This document shows, piece after piece, positions 17,447 to 25,835 of a stretch of DNA of 64,000 nt. The position numbers and the translations under genes are program-made. The stretch's first letter is position 1. Every line of letters begins with the position of its first letter. The stretch covers positions 2,191,325-2,255,324 of the forward strand of contig NC_021487.1 of assembly GCF_000427095.1 (NCBI RefSeq), in the 5' to 3' direction. The notes under the pieces were generated by a model. That model was not told the origin of the DNA. It saw only the letters and a list, made by a program, of their open reading frames with translations, and made no database searches. Source of the stretch: Chthonomonas calidirosea T49. Its GTDB lineage: Bacteria; Armatimonadota; Chthonomonadetes; Chthonomonadales; Chthonomonadaceae.

Positions 17447-17518
17447 TGGGCCCAGTAGGACTCGAACCTACAACCAACCAGTTATGAGCCGGGCGCTCTG
17501 CCATTGAGCTATGGGCCC
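17447..17518 (-). tRNA. tRNA with CAU anticodon (Met, or Ile2)
   Basis: 72-nt cloverleaf on the minus strand. Acceptor GGGCCCA/TGGGCCC, loop CTCATAA (anticodon CAT), and T arm GTAGG-TTCGAGT-CCTAC. The fully paired 1-72 position argues against initiator tRNA. Elongator Met and lysidine-modified Ile2 cannot be separated here. It lies just upstream of tRNA-Thr and is probably cotranscribed. Confidence 0.93.
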
Positions 17519-17619
17519 GTTTGCTCCCAATCAAAGATTTTGGCAGTTTGATGACCACGCGGTTATTATGATACCTTTAAAGACGCCTTCTGTCAAGCGG
17601 AGGGTATACTGTAGGAGTC

Positions 17620-18138
17620 ATGTTATGGAGAAGCTTCCTCTGCTATTTGGTTGCGATGGCATGTCTTCTGCCGGCCGCTTGTGCAGAAGCGATGGTTGTG
17701 ACCCAGCGCTGCATTAATCAGTGGGCAGCTGCCGCCGACGATGTACGCCATGCGATCGTGGTAGACACAGGCTTACGGCTGCCTGGCGAACAGCTCGATG
17801 CCTATTTACGCCGTATCGCGCTGCCACTGCCAAACGAAACGCCTCAAGCCTACCAAAAACGGATAACAGCCTATTTTACGGCTTTTCAAAAGGCGAACGC
17901 TCATCTTTCCCAAATTCGTGAGCTGCCTACCCTTCAAGCCCGCACCTCTACCAATCTGCGGATATGGCAGCAGATCGTGCTTGATGCCCATAGTGCTCCC
18001 CGCCAGCTGCACTTTTTGCAGATAGATTGGACGCGCCGGAACAGGGCTCAGGGAAGGTTGCATTTCGCTCTGCAGTTCGATGCCACCACGAATCTCTACA
18101 TTGCTCTCTACAATCTCTTAAGAGATGCTCTGCCTTAG
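17620..18138 (+). CDS. hypothetical secreted protein, 172 aa
   Basis: No family recognised. A hydrophobic N-terminal signal (LWRSFLCYLVAMACLLPAACA) suggests export; the Cys at about residue 22 is not in a good lipobox. The rest is polar and probably helical, with TPQAYQKRITAYFTAFQKA near the middle. TAGGAG sits just before ATG 17620, and a TATACT hexamer (17605-17610) lies only nine bases further upstream. It overlaps the polysaccharide-deacetylase gene by 14 nt, so the two are likely coexpressed. Confidence 0.7.
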   Translation: MLWRSFLCYLVAMACLLPAACAEAMVVTQRCINQWAAAADDVRHAIVVDTGLRLPGEQLDAYLRRIALPLPNETPQAYQKRITAYFTAFQKANAHLSQIRELPTLQARTSTNLRIWQQIVLDAHSAPRQLHFLQIDWTRRNRAQGRLHFALQFDATTNLYIALYNLLRDALP

Positions 18139-19942
18139 TCGCTATGTGTGTGAACCTCTAAACCGTTTCTTCCGACAAAAGAGTTGGTGGACAACTTTAG
18201 GCTGCGTTTGCTCCTTGCTAGGAGCCTGTCGCGCCCAAGCGACCCTCCCAGAGGAGATAGCACTCCAGGCGCTGCAGGCCTGGAATAGAGGCACGGTAAA
18301 GCAGGCGGTCCAGAGACTAAAAGTGGCCTTCGCGCAAAACCCGGGCGATCCGGAGTTACTCGATATCTACGGCGCCATGGTGCTCTGTGCCAACCGGTTC
18401 GAAGAGGCAAAAGCCCTCTTCGGAGCCGCATTACAGAAAGATCCACAGGACCCTGTGGCCCTCTACGGCAGCGGACTGCTGCACCTCGCAAGGGGCGAAA
18501 GCGCTAGGGCGCTGCAGGATTTCTCTCTTGCTGAGGCGGCAGGTGGCGACCGAACGGTTCTAGAGACCGCTAAGCTCTATGCCCAGTGGCCAAAAGACAC
18601 CTCGCGTCAGCCCGCAATGCCCACAGAGGAGGAGCAGAACGCGATTTTGGCAATGAAGGGTATGGCAGATTACCGTTTGGGGGCCGTAAAAGAGGCGCAG
18701 GCCGAGTTGAAAGCGCTCATGAAACGACTACCGGAGCAGGGGCTCGTGAACCCACCGGCACCTTTGATGACGTTTCACCCGAATCATCCGTTAAACGGCG
18801 AGGTTGAGCTGCCGATTGCGTTCCATACGCCCGCGATGCAAAACGAAAAGGGGGTGCGCGGTGTGGTTACGTTGCGGCCCGAAGTCGTCGCTCCGAATGT
18901 GGCCTATGTCGGTTACGATATTGACGGTAAGCCTCTGGCACTCGTTGGCGACCCTCCTTATAGTTTTTCTTGGGACACGCGCACGGTTCCCAATGGCCTG
19001 CATCGGGTGGCCCTGTCGCTCTACGATGCGAACAGCAACCTCCTGGATCGAGGAGAGCGAATCGTGCACGTGATCAACGGCTTTTCGTGTCATACCGGCC
19101 CGGCACAAGAGAGATTACGTGCAGCCTTTTGGGGTACCTTCGGCCTACAACCTGACGCAAGCGCCTGCGCTGAGGCGCTTGGAATGCTGGCGCAAAGTGC
19201 GGGGGAGCGCGCTGAGGCTCGCCTTTGGTTCACTTGGGCTGCAGCGACACAACCAAGCGCGGGGATTCGGGCGAAGCTGGCAGCCTATGAAGCGCTCGAC
19301 CCCAAAGTGCCCATCTGCTGGGCTGTTCAGACCTCGCAGAAAGTTATTGCCCTGACTTTCGATGATGGCCCTAAGCCGGGCGTAACCGAGGCGCTTCTCG
19401 ACACGCTAAAACGGCTTGGGGTAAAGGCAACGTTTTTCGTTATAGGTCAACATGTTATGCAATATCCCGACCTAACGCGCCAAATAGCGAAGGCGGGCAT
19501 GGAGTTAGCGAATCATAGCTTTACACATCCTAATCTCAAAACGCTCTCTCCGCAGGCCATAGCTCAGCAGCTTATGGCCACACAGGCCGCTGTAGAATGG
19601 GCCACCGGGCAGGTGCCGCGTTTCCTGCGCCCTCCTGGAGGGGATGAAAACGAAAAGGTGGAAAAGATCGCCCATGCGTGGGGATTGACCTTGTGCATGT
19701 GGACGATAGATGCCTACGATGCCGAACTTGTCGGCTCTATGGAGGCAGCCGAGCATGTAGCACGCGCCGTTCGCCCAGGAGCGATCGTCCTTATGCACAA
19801 TGGTAAAATGAGTACGGTACAGGCGTTACCCTCCCTGGTGAGAACGCTGCAACGACGCGGCTACACCTTCGTAACCTTATCGCAGCTGCTTCAAATGGGT
19901 AGGAGCCAAACAACACCTATCCATTTACAAAGAGGCGAGTAA
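18125..19942 (+). CDS. TPR-containing polysaccharide deacetylase (NodB domain)
   Basis: 605 residues. An N-terminal hydrophobic stretch is followed by TPR-like helices at about 40-190 (GDPELLDIYGAMVLCANRFE, DPVALYGSGLLHLARGESA). A middle Ig-like region at about 215-320 contains VAYVGYDIDGKPLALVGDPP and RVALSLYDANSN. The C-terminal carbohydrate esterase family 4 domain at about 400-590 has IALTFDDGPKPGVTEALLD (catalytic and metal Asp), ELANHSFTHPNL (the metal-binding HxxxH) and RFLRPPGGDEN. Such enzymes remove N-acetyl groups from peptidoglycan or exopolysaccharide, outside the cytoplasmic membrane. The TPR plus NodB combination suggests a scaffolded envelope enzyme. Confidence 0.88.
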   Translation: MLCLSRYVCEPLNRFFRQKSWWTTLGCVCSLLGACRAQATLPEEIALQALQAWNRGTVKQAVQRLKVAFAQNPGDPELLDIYGAMVLCANRFEEAKALFGAALQKDPQDPVALYGSGLLHLARGESARALQDFSLAEAAGGDRTVLETAKLYAQWPKDTSRQPAMPTEEEQNAILAMKGMADYRLGAVKEAQAELKALMKRLPEQGLVNPPAPLMTFHPNHPLNGEVELPIAFHTPAMQNEKGVRGVVTLRPEVVAPNVAYVGYDIDGKPLALVGDPPYSFSWDTRTVPNGLHRVALSLYDANSNLLDRGERIVHVINGFSCHTGPAQERLRAAFWGTFGLQPDASACAEALGMLAQSAGERAEARLWFTWAAATQPSAGIRAKLAAYEALDPKVPICWAVQTSQKVIALTFDDGPKPGVTEALLDTLKRLGVKATFFVIGQHVMQYPDLTRQIAKAGMELANHSFTHPNLKTLSPQAIAQQLMATQAAVEWATGQVPRFLRPPGGDENEKVEKIAHAWGLTLCMWTIDAYDAELVGSMEAAEHVARAVRPGAIVLMHNGKMSTVQALPSLVRTLQRRGYTFVTLSQLLQMGRSQTTPIHLQRGE

Positions 19943-20012
19943 AAGACTTTTTCATGGTGTAAGCAGGGTAACCGATAGAAAACGTAGAATCTAATGGGAA
20001 CTGCGGCGACCC

Positions 20013-20042
20013 TTGGCATAACGAAGGGTATGTCGGTATGCT
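20013..20042 (+). promoter_or_regulatory. candidate sigma-70-type promoter of the tandem PYGMPG genes
   Basis: TTGGCA (20013-20018) and TATGCT (20037-20042) are separated by 18 bp. They lie 33 bases before the ATG at 20075, which has AAGGAGGA in front of it. Confidence 0.45.
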
Positions 20043-20074
20043 AGTAGGGCAAAGGGTTCCCAAGGAGGAATAGT

Positions 20075-21028
20075 ATGATAGTGCTCCAAAGTATTGGGGA
20101 TAGTTGGAAAAAAGTTTTTGTAGGGGCTGTTTTATGTACGTTGGCTCCGTGGGCTGTTGGCGCGCCTCCCACACCGCGGCCGGAGCGCTCTTTGTTGGGC
20201 GTGCCGTTGTTGGCGCCCTACACGGTGGTGCTGCGCAGGTTAGGCCAACCGAGCGAAGTCCAAGTTGGAATCCCCTACCTAAGCGCCCAAGCGTTCCCAC
20301 CATCCCAGCAAAGCGGCAATAATGCAGGTCCTTCTGGCTACTCAGGAGCGCCTACTTTGCCTGGACTGCCCGGCACGAGCGGCCCTACAAGCTCCCCTTA
20401 TAGCCCAGCCGGAGGCCGGCCACCCTATGGCATGCCGGGTTCTCCCTACGGTATGCCAGGGTCTCCCTATGGAATGCCAGGGTCCTCTTCCTCGCCCTAC
20501 GGTATGCCCGGCATGCCACCTGGTGTCCCCACAGAGGGCAGTGTACCTTATGGCGGCATTCCTGCTGCCGAAGGGAAGCGAGGCAGTCGTCCGAACTTTG
20601 CTGGTGGTAGCAGCTTTCCCGGTGCGGTGCCCTATGGCTCCAGCATGCCCGGCTATCCGGGGATGTCTGGCGCTACTCTACCCGGAACCCCAAATCAGAC
20701 GGTACAGGAGGAGGGCCTAACCACATGGTGGTATCACTTCCCCGAACTCGGGCTTCACTACTCTTTCCTGTTCAATAAGCAAGGACGTGTGATCCAAATT
20801 CAAGCCTACGGCTACAAGCCCTCCCCTAAAGTGCCAGAGCCGATCTCCGCCGAAGGGATTACGCTGGGCAGCCCTCTTAGCGCCATCATTCGTCACTACG
20901 GCTGGAGCAGCGATGGCGAAAGCAGCGGAGACTACATCGTCCTGCGCTATGGTGGACGTGATCAGATCGCTTTTCAGTTGCGCCATAACCATGTAGTGGG
21001 CATTGTGCTCGGGCTGGCCAAACCATAA
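20075..21028 (+). CDS. secreted protein with PYGMPG-repeat linker, paralogue 1
   Basis: 317 residues, no family recognised. A signal peptide (VFVGAVLCTLAPWAVGA) ends near residue 30. A conserved N-terminal module follows (RSLLGVPLLAPYTVVLRRLG). Residues about 75-215 are a Gly/Pro/Tyr/Met/Ser-rich tract with tandem copies of PYGMPGS, and about 225-317 form a conserved C-terminal module (GLHYSFLFNKQGRVIQI, ISAEGITLGSPLSAIIRHYG, HNHVVGIVLGL). The N- and C-terminal modules match the downstream gene, so the two are paralogues. AAGGAGGA precedes ATG 20075. It ends in TAATG, shared with the next frame. The linker resembles extracellular low-complexity spacers; the function is unknown. Confidence 0.8.
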   Translation: MIVLQSIGDSWKKVFVGAVLCTLAPWAVGAPPTPRPERSLLGVPLLAPYTVVLRRLGQPSEVQVGIPYLSAQAFPPSQQSGNNAGPSGYSGAPTLPGLPGTSGPTSSPYSPAGGRPPYGMPGSPYGMPGSPYGMPGSSSSPYGMPGMPPGVPTEGSVPYGGIPAAEGKRGSRPNFAGGSSFPGAVPYGSSMPGYPGMSGATLPGTPNQTVQEEGLTTWWYHFPELGLHYSFLFNKQGRVIQIQAYGYKPSPKVPEPISAEGITLGSPLSAIIRHYGWSSDGESSGDYIVLRYGGRDQIAFQLRHNHVVGIVLGLAKP

Positions 21029-21051
21029 TGCGAAAGGAGACTATAGCTGCG

Positions 21052-22215
21052 ATGCAACGTATTACAAAATTCGGAATATCTCTTGGGCTCATCGGCATCC
21101 TTTGGGCAGGTTGGGGACAGCCCGTCTATGCTAAAAAGCGCGCCTCTCAGATGGAAACCTCCTTGTTGGGCATTCATCTGCTTGCTACCTATCACCAGGT
21201 GTTTGCTCGCTATGGGGCCCCTTATCGCGTTATCCCAGCTGGCGTTATGCTAAACGTTATTCCGGCAGTAAATAACCGAGGCGAGATCACCGGGGGTGTC
21301 CTGGCCGTCTTCGGCTCCAACGAGACACCTTCTTCCATAAACCGCCCCAACGCAGGCAATGGCATGCCGACTGCCGCCTACCCCGGAGGGGGCATGCCCG
21401 GCTACCCAGGTATGCCAGGCAGTTCGCCCTACGGACCCTATGGCCCTCCCACAGGTATGCCGGGTTCTGAAGGGCCGCCCATAGGTGGGCCTTCCTATGG
21501 ACCGTCCATGCCTTATGGGGGATCCTCTTCTCCTTATGGCATGCCATCGTCACCTTACGGCAGCTCATCTCCCTACGGGGTACCACCCGGAGCGCCAGGT
21601 TCCTCCTCACCTTATGGCATCCCCGGCTTGCCCGGAGTGAACCAACCCGCTCAACAGGGCAACCCGACCTTTGCCGAGCTGGGAGGCTATAAATGGGTCT
21701 ATTTCTATCCGGAAAAAGAGCTGCTCTACATGTTCGGTTTTACCCCTTCAGGACGCGTGATCCATATTCTCGAAGTCGGACGAACCGGTGGACAGCCGAC
21801 AAGCCGCGGACTTCGCTTGGGCGACTCACTTAAAAAAGTCTACGAACTCTATGGTTGGCCCGATTCTACCGAACAACAGGGCGAATCTATCGCCTTGATT
21901 TACAATATCAAACACCATTTGCAGGTAAACGTCTACCACAATCGCGTTATCGCCATTTTCGTGATGCTTTTGGAACAAGATCATTTCGACATGAGCTCTT
22001 TCTTTGGTGCTGCCCCGAACAATCCAGGGGGAACAGGACGCACGGCTGGCTATCCTGGCATACCCGGAATGCCTCCTGGAATGCCCGGCGCTCCAAGTGG
22101 CTATCCTGGCTTCCCCGGTGCTCCAGGAAGGCCGGCAGGTCGCCCACCCCTTGCGCGTCCAAGTCTACCTAGCCCAGCCGGTGGAGGCGGTTCCATGCCT
22201 GGTGGCGCCGACTAA
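21052..22215 (+). CDS. secreted protein with PYGMPG-repeat linker, paralogue 2
   Basis: About 387 residues, paralogue of the gene before it. Signal peptide (FGISLGLIGILWAGWGQPVYA), N-terminal module (TSLLGIHLLATYHQVFARYG), Gly/Pro-rich linker with MPGYPGMPGSSPYGPYGPP and SSPYGMPSSPYGSSSPYG-type repeats, and C-terminal module (LLYMFGFTPSGRVIHILEVG, LRLGDSLKKVYELYGWPDS, NRVIAIFVMLL). An extra Gly/Pro-rich tail (PGIPGMPPGMPGAPSGYPG) occurs at the C-terminus. ATG 21052 is chosen because AAGGAG lies 12 bases upstream; the in-frame ATG at 21028 would add eight residues and overlaps the previous stop. The two paralogues are surely one operon. Confidence 0.78.
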   Translation: MQRITKFGISLGLIGILWAGWGQPVYAKKRASQMETSLLGIHLLATYHQVFARYGAPYRVIPAGVMLNVIPAVNNRGEITGGVLAVFGSNETPSSINRPNAGNGMPTAAYPGGGMPGYPGMPGSSPYGPYGPPTGMPGSEGPPIGGPSYGPSMPYGGSSSPYGMPSSPYGSSSPYGVPPGAPGSSSPYGIPGLPGVNQPAQQGNPTFAELGGYKWVYFYPEKELLYMFGFTPSGRVIHILEVGRTGGQPTSRGLRLGDSLKKVYELYGWPDSTEQQGESIALIYNIKHHLQVNVYHNRVIAIFVMLLEQDHFDMSSFFGAAPNNPGGTGRTAGYPGIPGMPPGMPGAPSGYPGFPGAPGRPAGRPPLARPSLPSPAGGGGSMPGGAD

Positions 22216-22239
22216 GCGGTGAAAGAAAACGGGAAGTAG

Positions 22240-22269
22240 ACGGGCAAGGAGTCCCTCCTTGCCCGTTTT
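22240..22269 (+). terminator. intrinsic terminator after the PYGMPG operon
   Basis: A 12-bp stem (ACGGGCAAGGAG at 22240-22251, CTCCTTGCCCGT at 22255-22266) with a 3-nt loop runs into TTTT. It stands between convergent genes. Confidence 0.88.
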
Positions 22270-23348
22270 CATATCTTCTCCCCACGTAGTAGCCCCAGCT
22301 CTTTACCTTCTGGGGTAACACGGAAACGTCCAAAACGAATGCGTTCCACCGCACTAGGTACTTTTACAGGGCTAAGAATGCCAAGCTCTCCACGCCGAAA
22401 ATCAATGGCCTCCAGCAAGCCCATGCCCAGTAGCTGCCCTTCAGCCTCCTCTAGTCCGATCAGAAGATGCTTTAGACGAGGCGCCCTTGTCATGACAACC
22501 CCGCTAACCCGCAGTTGGCGCTGAATAACGGAAATGCCAGGTGAATGCGGTGGCAACACCTTATCTGTCATAAGACAAAGACGTCCCGCGAAGGTCTCGG
22601 CATAGAAAACACGGGTTTCTGTCTCCAAGGTAGAGCGTACAAAGCGCAAGAGATGCGCTGGTAGCGGGGTACCGCAGCCTAACCACGTGCCAAGCAAGGG
22701 CACCTTGCGGAAAGAGTAGGTCTGAAGTGTGGCCTCATAAAAATAGGCAGCAAAGCGTAGAGAGCGGCGCTGCGCACGGAAGAAAGGTGTTTTTCGTCCG
22801 ATCTCCTCCGGCACGCCCGGAGTGTGTACTTCCCAATGTGCCCCTCGCAGGAGGCGAAGAATAGGCTCCAATTCGCCCGCACGTTGCAGCCCAACAATAT
22901 GAGCTGGCTGCAATAAGACGGCCAGCGCAACCGCAAGGCGCTGGGCCCCAGCACCTTGAATAAACCCTCCGGTGTCCACAACTTGGGGGTGACCTTGTGC
23001 ACGCTCCGCAAGCCGTTTCACACCGGTGACGATCTCCAACAAATTGCCCATCGGCATGGTGGTTCCTACAAAAGCAAGCCCCTCCGGCACAAGAGCGGCA
23101 AACGTTTCGAGTGGCTTAGTGACATAGGCCATACCGATAGTCCCCGGCGGCCCCACTTCTGACTGCCCGATGTCGGCATCGAGGAAGGCTGACGTTCGGC
23201 CCATCACTGCCCAACGATTCAAAAGAAGGCGCGCGAAAGTTGTCTTACCTGTATCGCTTGCCCCCAATAGCAAAACCGTACCGTCGCTTCGACTGAGGTA
23301 CTCAAGAGTCTCTTGCCATAGGGCGTAGGAAGTGGATGGAACGGCCAT
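22269..23348 (-). CDS. Clp1/Grc3-family polynucleotide 5'-hydroxyl kinase-like P-loop protein
   Basis: About 359 residues. The P-loop LLLGASDTGKTTFARLL near residues 27-43 is followed by DADIGQSEVGPPGTIGMA, the distinctive Clp1/Grc3/NOL9 segment. The next motifs VDTGGFIQGAGAQRLAVAL and PAHIVGLQRAGEL also match that family in order. The C-terminal ~130 residues are beta-rich. Clp1/Grc3 enzymes phosphorylate 5'-OH ends of RNA or DNA; they are best known in eukaryotes and archaea. ATG 23348 is given, but an in-frame TTG at 23357 overlaps the upstream stop (TTGA) and could be the true coupled start. It is cotranscribed with the LmeA-like lipoprotein gene. The substrate here is unknown. Confidence 0.75.
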   Translation of the reverse strand: MAVPSTSYALWQETLEYLSRSDGTVLLLGASDTGKTTFARLLLNRWAVMGRTSAFLDADIGQSEVGPPGTIGMAYVTKPLETFAALVPEGLAFVGTTMPMGNLLEIVTGVKRLAERAQGHPQVVDTGGFIQGAGAQRLAVALAVLLQPAHIVGLQRAGELEPILRLLRGAHWEVHTPGVPEEIGRKTPFFRAQRRSLRFAAYFYEATLQTYSFRKVPLLGTWLGCGTPLPAHLLRFVRSTLETETRVFYAETFAGRLCLMTDKVLPPHSPGISVIQRQLRVSGVVMTRAPRLKHLLIGLEEAEGQLLGMGLLEAIDFRRGELGILSPVKVPSAVERIRFGRFRVTPEGKELGLLRGEKI

Positions 23349-23353
23349 GGCTC

Positions 23354-24136
23354 TCAATTACTGTAGACGACGCCTTGGGAGGCCTCTTGTACACGACGAT
23401 TAACGGCATCGGCCATTTTACCCACATCAGCATCTCCTTCTAAAAAGAGCTGGCCGGATTGAGTATGTAAAGAGGTAAGACGAATGGGGAACGGTAGGTT
23501 TGAAAAGGTTATCGCGCTCTCAAACCTACTTTTAATAAAGCCAAATAGCAGATCGGGCACGTGAATGCCCACTAAGGTAAGACGATCTGGATCTAGCTCA
23601 ATGCGATCGGGGCCCATAAGGCGTATGGGGCCGGAGATGCTAAAAGGCACTCCGACACCAAGCACGGTTCGCTCACCGGCGATTTGCAGGATGTTATTGG
23701 GAAGAATATGGACTTGAAGGTCTCGGAGGTTCAACTCCTCCGTCTCCTGCCCAATGAGATAGAGCGTCAAGGCGTTTTCATCCACGACGGCCTGAAAATG
23801 AGCCGAGTCGATATGGCGCAGTTGCTTATGTTGTGTGTCAAAATCTACCCCTTTCAAGTCGAGGTGGAGGTGTTGGAGGAGAAGGCCGTTCGGCAATTGG
23901 AGGTCGTCGGCATCAATGAGGACATGAGCGAGTCGGCCACTAAGGGTATTGAGAGGGCTGCTTTCCACATGGACGCGATACGCTTTTGCCGGCCCCAGCA
24001 AGCTTGGGAGCGCCTCACGAATGCGGCGCTCCGCCGTACGGTTTATCGGTCGCGTGCAGCCATTCACAAAGAGTAGAGCCACCAGTAGTGTCCCTAGACC
24101 TATCCAACGAAGAACCTTTCGATGCGCCACTTTCAT
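23354..24136 (-). CDS. LmeA-like (DUF2993) phospholipid-binding lipoprotein
   Basis: 260 residues. The N-terminal signal has a probable lipobox (LLFVNGC, Cys near residue 27), so the protein is likely lipid-anchored outside the inner membrane. The remainder has the alternating beta pattern of DUF2993: LSGRLAHVLIDADDLQLPNG, LDLKGVDFDT, VGVPFSISGPIRLM, and FSNLPFPIRLTSLHTQSGQL near the C-terminus. Known members bind phospholipid or take part in envelope lipid maintenance. It overlaps the Clp1-like gene's possible TTG start. A second protein with a similar C-terminal pattern is at 47394-48080. Confidence 0.7.
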   Translation of the reverse strand: MKVAHRKVLRWIGLGTLLVALLFVNGCTRPINRTAERRIREALPSLLGPAKAYRVHVESSPLNTLSGRLAHVLIDADDLQLPNGLLLQHLHLDLKGVDFDTQHKQLRHIDSAHFQAVVDENALTLYLIGQETEELNLRDLQVHILPNNILQIAGERTVLGVGVPFSISGPIRLMGPDRIELDPDRLTLVGIHVPDLLFGFIKSRFESAITFSNLPFPIRLTSLHTQSGQLFLEGDADVGKMADAVNRRVQEASQGVVYSN

Positions 24137-24309
24137 CTCCTCATGTGCGCAAATTGCCTTGCTATTCTAGCCTTATCTAGGCAAAATGTGCAATACGGAT
24201 AGAGGTGCTTAGTTGTATCGCATCTCCGAGTTTCGCGTTCTTAAGAGGATACGGTATAGATTTTCGACAGACAATGGTATACTAAAAATCGAGGATGAGG
24301 AGGTAACAG

Positions 24310-24789
24310 ATGGCAAAAACGTTGCGTGAGGGCGACCGCGTGCGAATAGTGGACAGAGAGGTGACCCCTGAGGATGTCAAATCGGGGCTTTTCTACAACC
24401 ACTTTCGCGGGCTGGTGGGCACTATACAGAAAATCTACGACGAGAAAGAGGCTGCAGTCGTCATCGAAGTGGAGAGCATGCCGGAAAACATTGCTAAACG
24501 CCATATCGAGACGGAAGAGCGCATGCGCAGCAAGTGGTTCGATAGCTTGTCCGAGGAGGCACGAAACCGCCTTACACCTCAAGAGCGCATCTTTACCCTG
24601 CGTTATGTTGTGCTTGTAGCGCTGAAGGATCTGATTCCCTACTCGGAAACAAAGGCGTCGTCACAAGGCCCTAAAAGCTCAACAACCAAGCAAGTCGAAG
24701 TGGCGCCTGTGGAAACGCCGCCGCGCAAGACAAGCGAACAGTTAGATGCCGCTGAAGAGGCTGAATTAGCGAGACGTCGCCGCAACTGA
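24310..24789 (+). CDS. hypothetical protein, 159 aa, SH3/KOW-like N-terminus
   Basis: No firm family. Residues 1-60 read as a small beta-barrel (LREGDRVRIVDREV, FRGLVGTIQKIYDEKEAAVV), resembling KOW/SH3-like folds. The middle is helical (ETEERMRSKWFDSLSEEARN) and the tail is charged and low-complexity, ending in ELARRRRN. AGGAGG lies six bases before ATG 24310. It is followed 21 bases later by the Xer recombinase gene, probably in one operon. Confidence 0.75.
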   Translation: MAKTLREGDRVRIVDREVTPEDVKSGLFYNHFRGLVGTIQKIYDEKEAAVVIEVESMPENIAKRHIETEERMRSKWFDSLSEEARNRLTPQERIFTLRYVVLVALKDLIPYSETKASSQGPKSSTTKQVEVAPVETPPRKTSEQLDAAEEAELARRRRN

Positions 24790-24810
24790 ACAGAGAAAGG
24801 AAGAGGTCGC

Positions 24811-25782
24811 ATGGAGAAAGAGAGGCAGAACCAAGAGAACGCTGGCAAGGCGCCTGTACTTGATGCCGCTTTGGCCGATGTGCTCCACGGGTTTCTGCAG
24901 TATTTGCGGCTTGCAAAAAACGCTGCAGCACACACCGTCCGTGCCTACCGCGCCGACATCGAACAGTTTTTAGGCTATGTGAGCACCCACCCAGAACTTG
25001 GTACCCTGCACCTCGTAGAAAGAAACCATGTGCGCGCCTTTCTCGCCGATCTGCAGCAGGGCGAGTACAAACGCTCTTCTTTAGCCCGCAAATTGGCCTC
25101 TCTGCGTGCCTTCTGTCGTTGGGCGCTTCGCCAAGGCTATTTGCAGGCAGACCCAACCATCGGAGTGCTGCCTATTAAACAGGAGGAGCGTCTACCGCGC
25201 TTTCTACGCGTACGCGAGGTAGAGGCTTTGCTGAATGCGCCCGATGTCTCTACCCCTGAAGGCCAACGCGATAAGGCCCTGATGGAGTTGCTCTACGCCT
25301 CCGGCATTCGTGCCGGAGAAGCGCACTCTCTCGACATAGATGATCTCGACCTGGTCAACGAGCAGATCCGTATAAGGCAGGGCAAGGGTGGTAAAGACCG
25401 CATGGCGTTTCTTGGTCGTGCCGCCGTTGAGGCGCTTCAACTCTACCTTGCGGATGGCCGCCTGCGTCTCGCTGCCGCCAATACCGGCTCGCCCGACCCC
25501 GCCGTGTTCTTGAATCGCTTCGGAAAGCGACTTTCGGATAGAGGCATCCGGCGTATCTTCGATCGCTACTGCCTTGCCGCCTCCCAGCGCCTAAAAGTCA
25601 CTCCACACACCCTACGACACAGCTTTGCGACTCACCTGCTTGAAAATGGCGCCGACCTCCGTGCCGTACAGGAGCTTTTAGGCCATGCGCATCTCATTAC
25701 CACCCAGGTTTATACCCACGTAACAACGGAACAGATAAAAGCTGTCTATGAGCGCACGCATCCTCGCGCGGAAGAGGACTGA
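24811..25782 (+). CDS. xerC: tyrosine recombinase XerC/XerD
   Basis: 323 residues. Site-specific recombinase that resolves chromosome dimers at dif with a partner Xer. The N-terminal SAM-like core-binding domain (LADVLHGFLQYLRLAKNAAA; SSLARKLASLRAFCRWALRQ) is followed by the catalytic domain with Arg in YASGIRAGEAHSLDI, Lys in QGKGGKDRMAFLG, HTLRHSFATHLLENG (HxxR), LLGHAHLITTQ (His) and the nucleophile in VYTHVT. All five catalytic positions are present. The conserved chromosomal context and absence of phage genes favour a housekeeping Xer rather than an integrase. C versus D is not decidable. Confidence 0.93.
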   Translation: MEKERQNQENAGKAPVLDAALADVLHGFLQYLRLAKNAAAHTVRAYRADIEQFLGYVSTHPELGTLHLVERNHVRAFLADLQQGEYKRSSLARKLASLRAFCRWALRQGYLQADPTIGVLPIKQEERLPRFLRVREVEALLNAPDVSTPEGQRDKALMELLYASGIRAGEAHSLDIDDLDLVNEQIRIRQGKGGKDRMAFLGRAAVEALQLYLADGRLRLAAANTGSPDPAVFLNRFGKRLSDRGIRRIFDRYCLAASQRLKVTPHTLRHSFATHLLENGADLRAVQELLGHAHLITTQVYTHVTTEQIKAVYERTHPRAEED

Positions 25783-25835
25783 AACCAGGCAGAGGCGTCT
25801 TCTCTCTCGCTTTGGTTTTTTTAAGCCCCCTATCG

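Noticed and set aside
20400-20520. CRISPR-like direct repeats
   Set aside because: The repeats are in-frame PYGMPGS codons of a protein gene, with no spacers.
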